From Candidatus Zixiibacteriota bacterium (GTDB taxonomy: Bacteria > Zixibacteria > MSB-5A5 > SM1-73), in the NCBI GenBank assembly GCA_029933635.1, contig JAOZNS010000102.1:1-9288 (forward strand): 9,288 bases of DNA. The letters are read 5' to 3'. Shown here in pieces: positions 6,870 through 9,288 of this stretch. Below the pieces are notes generated by a model that was not told where the DNA came from, did no database searches, and saw nothing but the letters and a program-made list of their open reading frames with translations. The number at the start of each line of letters is the position of its first letter. Positions within the stretch are counted from its first letter, which is position 1. A program made the position numbers and the translations under genes.

Positions 6870-8477
6870 TCATTTAGTAGCCTGTTGAATCACCAGATAA
6901 ACTGTGGCAATATTTCCCAAGACCAGCATGGTATCCTTGAAGAACTTCCAGTAGTTTCTTTCCGGCTTCTCCGGGACCAAAATGGTATCTCCTGGATCTA
7001 TCCTGCGTCGCTTAGATGGCTTCACCCTTTCTCCGGTTCGACCCTTGACGATCAAGACTTTGCTTTTACGGGCTTTCCAGGAAAAGCCCCCAGCCCGATC
7101 GATATAATACTTATAATTTTTGTCCGGCTGATAAGGGACCAAACCAGGATTTATCACGCTCCCAGAGACATTGACCACCATGCTCTTAGAAGGAACGTAG
7201 ATGGTGTCGCCATCTTTCAGGGTGACATCATATTCGCTCAATCCCTCCAGAAATAGCTTTTCGAAATCACAAGCCACCCTTCCCGGCTTTTCCCGAGATC
7301 TGAGTCTGAAGTAATCGTATTCCGACTCAGTCATATCAGCCACGGGAATCTTTTTTAATCTTTCGAATTCTGGGTCAACCACTTTAAATGCTCTAACCAT
7401 CTCCGCCTCAGCCAAGGAAGCGCTTGGGGTAAATCCTCCAGCCTTTGCAATCACCTCGGATAACTTGGTCTTATCTTCCTCAATATAATACACGCCAGGG
7501 TAATATACTTCTCCTCGGACAATTACTTGGTCTTTTTTGTGGAATTTGGGAATTTGGCGAACAAATACCCGATCGTCCGGGAGAAGCGGAAGATTTTTCT
7601 GTAAATCTTTTTCCTCTATCAATGCCTGCAAGTCGATAGGGATGGTGGAGGTGGTGATATGATCCGGATTGAATCTGACCAATTCTGCTTGCAGGAGGTC
7701 GGCATCCATGGTCAAGCCATAAGCCAAACGGATCAGATCAAGAAGGCTGTCATGGGGGGCATATTCGAATTCACCCCCGGATTTCACCGCCCCATAAATT
7801 CCTATTGTGCTTATGAGATTTAAGGTATCCCCCAGGGCTGGTACAAATATAACATCCCCTCCCAAAACATAAGGATTTCTGGTTCGATCACCGATTCTTT
7901 CGAACTTGAATACATCTGCAGTGGAGGTGCTGCCATCAGGGTGGGTCACCAAGATATTTCTGAGTGAGGCATTATCCAAAAATCCTCCAGCTTGAGCGAT
8001 CACCTCAGATACTCGAGTGTTAGCATATACGGAGTAAACCCCTGGAATTTTCACCGCTCCCGCCACTATGGCTTTGATCTTCCTTAGCTTCACCAGGGTG
8101 ATGGTTACCCGTGCATTTCTGTGAGATCGAAGAATAGCCTTTTTGAGTATCTCCTTGGCTCTTGCCAGATACTCTCCTCCCACTTGAATCCTTCCCACCT
8201 TAGGGATCAGCAAGCTCCCCTCCGGGGTTATCGTCAGGGTGTGGTGGATGCCAATCTCTCCCCAAATGTCGATGGAGAGCTGATCTCCCGTTCCCAGCAC
8301 ATACTCGTTAGGGTCTATGCTTTTTTCCAGAACCTGAGTTGCTCCAGGGGTAGCCCCAATCAAGGTAGGCATCTCCTCCGGCGGCGCCTCCTGTCCTTCA
8401 ACTCCAGTAAATGGAAATATCGCGGATAAAAGAATCAAACAAAAAATCAGAAAGAACCTTATACGTCTCTTCCCCAC
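6870..8477 (-). CDS. Polysaccharide export outer-membrane protein (Poly_export + four SLBB domains, Wza-like)
   Basis: Forms the outer-membrane/periplasmic channel for polymer export. 535 residues. Signal peptide: KRRIR then a hydrophobic core to about residue 25, with likely cleavage near VEG-QE (28/29). There is no lipobox cysteine at the expected site, unlike Wza. The Poly_export domain at about 55-132 starts with DPNEYVLGTGDQLSIDIWG. Four SLBB-type repeats follow: about 135-170 (AGAVKIPGVYSV..AGGF), 221-256 (YGAVKSGGEF), 317-350 (RGEVYYPGVYYI..AGGF) and 433-466 (SGSVINPGLV..AGGF), each ending in a segment such as GDVIFVP or GDTIYVP. A hydrophobic C-terminal helix (about 515-530) may be the barrel-forming helix. 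The start is GTG at 8475-8477, backed by AAGGGAG 9 nt upstream and by the signal peptide. First gene of the operon, behind a regulated-looking leader. Confidence 0.94.
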   Translation of the reverse strand: MGKRRIRFFLIFCLILLSAIFPFTGVEGQEAPPEEMPTLIGATPGATQVLEKSIDPNEYVLGTGDQLSIDIWGEIGIHHTLTITPEGSLLIPKVGRIQVGGEYLARAKEILKKAILRSHRNARVTITLVKLRKIKAIVAGAVKIPGVYSVYANTRVSEVIAQAGGFLDNASLRNILVTHPDGSTSTADVFKFERIGDRTRNPYVLGGDVIFVPALGDTLNLISTIGIYGAVKSGGEFEYAPHDSLLDLIRLAYGLTMDADLLQAELVRFNPDHITTSTIPIDLQALIEEKDLQKNLPLLPDDRVFVRQIPKFHKKDQVIVRGEVYYPGVYYIEEDKTKLSEVIAKAGGFTPSASLAEAEMVRAFKVVDPEFERLKKIPVADMTESEYDYFRLRSREKPGRVACDFEKLFLEGLSEYDVTLKDGDTIYVPSKSMVVNVSGSVINPGLVPYQPDKNYKYYIDRAGGFSWKARKSKVLIVKGRTGERVKPSKRRRIDPGDTILVPEKPERNYWKFFKDTMLVLGNIATVYLVIQQATK

Positions 8478-8486
8478 TTTAAAAAA

Positions 8487-8493
8487 CTCCCTT
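8487..8493 (-). promoter_or_regulatory. Ribosome binding site for GTG start of the export protein
   Basis: AAGGGAG on the minus strand, 9 nt before the GTG at 8477. No ATG lies in frame near the signal peptide (the next Met is residue 36, past it), so this SD supports the GTG start. It begins only about 10 nt after the T-tract of the terminator-like hairpin at 8505-8549. Confidence 0.8.
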
Positions 8494-8504
8494 CAGAACA
8501 ATTT

Positions 8505-8549
8505 AAAAAGCCGAGTTAGTCAGGGAACGATACGCCATTTCAACTCGGC
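8505..8549 (-). terminator. Intrinsic-terminator-like hairpin in the operon leader (possible attenuator)
   Basis: On the minus strand GCCGAGTT (8542-8549) pairs perfectly with AACTCGGC (8510-8517) and is followed at once by TTTTT (8505-8509), then AAATT. The 8-bp stem has five G-C pairs. The loop is long at 24 nt, which lowers stability, so efficiency is uncertain. It lies downstream of the operon promoter and just before the export-gene SD, so it would stop most transcripts ahead of the operon unless overridden. A tiny ORF (ATG at 8538, MAYRSLTNSAF, stop at 8503-8505) runs through it with a poor SD. Confidence 0.6.
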
Positions 8550-8638
8550 ACCATTTTGAAAAAACTTTCCTCTGCTCAAAAAACCAAGCAATAGATCAAA
8601 GTCATCGTTTGTTTTATCAACATTCTTAGCATTAAATG

Positions 8639-8721
8639 CTGGTTGAGCAAGTGTTTGAATCTATAATCTAAGGGTTAAAGCCATCCATTCCACACCTCAA
8701 CCAGACTTACAAACCCTTTAG
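8639..8721 (-). ncRNA. Structured leader RNA element: bulged hairpin with possible pseudoknot
   Basis: Reading the minus strand, CTGGTTGAG (8696-8704) is the exact reverse complement of CTCAACCAG (8639-8647). Beyond a 3-nt bulge, GTGT (8692-8695) pairs with ACAC (8651-8654), and beyond a small internal loop GAAT (8687-8690) pairs with ATTC (8657-8660): 17 pairs in one arm. The 26-nt loop contains AACCCTT (8670-8676), complementary to AAGGGTT (8712-8718) just 5' of the stem, as in an H-type pseudoknot. The pairing is visible in the sequence; the fold and any ligand are inference. I do not recognise a known riboswitch consensus, and the c-di-GMP-I core is absent. Confidence 0.45.
8668..8688 (-). 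other. Possible leader peptide 2 (MDGFNP)
   Basis: ATG at 8686-8688 starts six codons and a TAG. GAGGTG (8693-8698) lies 4 nt upstream and is a six-base match to the anti-SD. This SD sits inside the main stem of the leader hairpin and the ORF fills its loop, so folding and translation would exclude each other. It could be a regulatory leader peptide or chance. Confidence 0.25.
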
Positions 8722-8733
8722 CTTGTTGGGCAA
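8707..8733 (-). other. Possible leader peptide 1 (TTG start, MPNKLKGL)
   Basis: AAGGAGG (8741-8747), a perfect seven-base SD, is followed after 7 nt by TTG and then CCC AAC AAG CTA AAG GGT TTG TAA. An SD this strong in a leader without a normal ORF is unusual. Translation would cover the AAGGGTT strand proposed to form the pseudoknot. The TTG start makes translation uncertain. Confidence 0.3.
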
Positions 8734-8798
8734 ACCTCTTCCTCCTTTCTTTGGCGTCGAATTATATACCCTTCAGCCTTTTCAATACCTTAAAATTT

Positions 8799-8827
8799 AG
8801 TATACCAAAATGCTCTCTTTGTGTCAA
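8799..8827 (-). promoter_or_regulatory. Near-consensus sigma70 promoter of the polysaccharide operon
   Basis: On the minus strand: -35 TTGACA (8822-8827, six of six), a 17-bp spacer, and -10 TATACT (8799-8804, five of six). A run of T (AAAAGCCTTTTTTTCTC) lies just upstream and could act as an UP-like element. Transcription should start near 8792, giving a leader of about 315 nt before the GTG at 8477. It is the only promoter-like match of this quality I saw, and it points into the operon. Confidence 0.85.
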
Positions 8828-8998
8828 GAGAAAAAAAGGCTTTTGCTTCCCGCCAAATCAGGTCAGGCTTTTTTGCTAAACAGCTTGCTCTGAGTGAGCC
8901 CCGGATCAAAGCATAATTTAGAGTTATCCAGGAACTTATAAACATTGCTTTTTGAAGCAGAAGGGGGTTTAACTCATTTAAGCCAAGGGGGTCGTTGC

Positions 8999-9288
8999 TC
9001 AATCTTTGTCTTCCTTTGATATCCCCTCAAAGAACCTGCTGAGATCTACGTTACCGCCTGATACTATTATTCCCACCTTCTTATCCTTCACATTTAGTTT
9101 TTTAGCTAATAATGCCGCCAAAGGCACGGCGGCAGATGGCTCCACCACTATTTTCATTCGTTCGAAGATAAGTCGCATTGCCCTTATGATCTCCTCTTCT
9201 GTAGCCAAGGCGATTTGGTCCACCAACTCTTGAATAATAGGAAAGGTCTTATCACCTAGGGAGGTCTTTAAGCCGTCAGCAATGGTGT
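8999..9288 (-). CDS. Threonine/serine dehydratase-type PLP enzyme (fold type II), C-terminal fragment
   Basis: Only the last 96 codons are inside the window; the start lies beyond the right edge. The reading begins TIADGLKTSLGDKTFPIIQ, a conserved block of threonine ammonia-lyases and serine racemase-like enzymes. It continues to KIVVEPSAAVPLAALL and VGIIVSGGNVDLSRF, where the Ser of SGGN is expected to contact the PLP pyridine nitrogen. The protein stops about 16 residues after that motif, so there is no C-terminal ACT-like regulatory domain. This matches the short biodegradative or serine racemase-like type (around 320 residues) rather than allosteric biosynthetic IlvA. It deaminates threonine or serine to a 2-oxo acid. 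It lies in the same direction as the polysaccharide operon but about 170 bp before that operon's own promoter, and is probably functionally unrelated. Confidence 0.92.
   Translation of the reverse strand, partial: TIADGLKTSLGDKTFPIIQELVDQIALATEEEIIRAMRLIFERMKIVVEPSAAVPLAALLAKKLNVKDKKVGIIVSGGNVDLSRFFEGISKEDKD

Larger units (their letters stand above)
8478..8998 (-). other. Intergenic region with promoter and roughly 315-nt operon leader
   Basis: About 520 bp with no convincing protein gene. From right to left: a spacer after the dehydratase stop with only weak hairpins; two imperfect direct copies of AGGCTTTT(TT)GCT on the plus strand (8837-8847 and 8865-8877); a promoter at 8799-8827; then the leader, expected to begin near 8792. 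In the leader lie a strong unused-looking SD, a large hairpin, a 13-nt palindrome (8628-8640, AGCATTAAATGCT on the plus strand), a terminator-like hairpin, and the SD of the export gene. I found no recognisable JUMPstart/ops element. Confidence 0.7.

Noticed and set aside
8761..8766. Exact TATAAT on the minus strand inside the leader
   Set aside because: No -35 at a proper distance; the nearest TTGAAA is only 13 bp away. The promoter at 8799-8827 is much better.
8478..8792. c-di-GMP-I (GEMM) riboswitch or JUMPstart/ops element in the leader
   Set aside because: I looked for the GEMM conserved core (GGGCAAACC, GACGCAAAGCC) and for GGCGGTAG and found neither.
8946..8959. Small hairpin after the dehydratase gene as its terminator
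   Set aside because: Only a 5-bp stem (TGCTT/AAGCA) with no T-run after it on the minus strand.
8790..9002. Minus-strand ORF of about 70 codons with a TTG start overlapping the dehydratase stop
   Set aside because: It has a non-standard start without an SD, no recognisable domain, and it runs through the near-consensus promoter at 8799-8827. More likely non-coding.

Overview
The window reads as one leftward (minus-strand) surface-polysaccharide operon from a Gram-negative-type (diderm) bacterium, bounded on the right by the end of an unrelated metabolic gene. The exporter module (outer-membrane SLBB polysaccharide-export protein plus a two-helix chain-length/co-polymerase protein) implies an outer membrane. 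Base composition is intermediate, with AT-rich intergenic stretches. Nothing fixes the phylum; an uncultured lineage seems likely, but this is only an impression.

Layout in transcription order, right to left. (1) 9288-8999: the 3' end of a short threonine/serine dehydratase-type PLP enzyme. (2) 8998-8478: about 520 bp without a convincing protein gene. It holds a near-consensus sigma70 promoter (TTGACA, 17 bp, TATACT) and an untranslated leader of about 315 nt. The leader has a long bulged hairpin with a possible pseudoknot, two very short ORFs with good Shine-Dalgarno (SD) sequences, and an intrinsic-terminator-like hairpin just before the ribosome binding site of the first gene. (3) 8477-6870: polysaccharide export protein (Wza-like). 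(4) 6832-5582: Wzz/GNVR chain-length protein. (5) 5530-4523: Gfo/Idh/MocA sugar-nucleotide oxidoreductase. (6) 4403-3660: left-handed beta-helix (hexapeptide) acyltransferase. (7) 3568-2471: DegT/DnrJ/EryC1 PLP aminotransferase. (8) 2344-1238: non-hydrolysing UDP-GlcNAc 2-epimerase family. (9) 1056-1: Wzx-type flippase, 3' end cut by the window.

Genes 5-8 have the same functional order as Bordetella wlbA-wlbB-wlbC-wlbD (Pseudomonas wbpB, wbpD, wbpE, wbpI): C3 oxidation, acetylation, transamination, C2 epimerisation. That route makes UDP-2,3-diacetamido-2,3-dideoxy-mannuronic acid from UDP-GlcNAcA. The 6-dehydrogenase (WbpA) that would supply the uronic acid is not in the window, so a non-acidic 2,3-diamino sugar cannot be excluded. 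The flippase would move the lipid-linked repeat unit across the inner membrane; the Wzz-like and Wza-like proteins would set chain length and export the polymer.

The least ordinary element is the 5' leader at about 8478-8792. Its promoter, structured RNA, short ORFs and pre-gene terminator look like transcription attenuation or processive-antitermination control of the operon. I cannot assign it to a known riboswitch class. A second oddity is a pair of related GC-rich inverted repeats in the 126 bp between the aminotransferase and epimerase genes.
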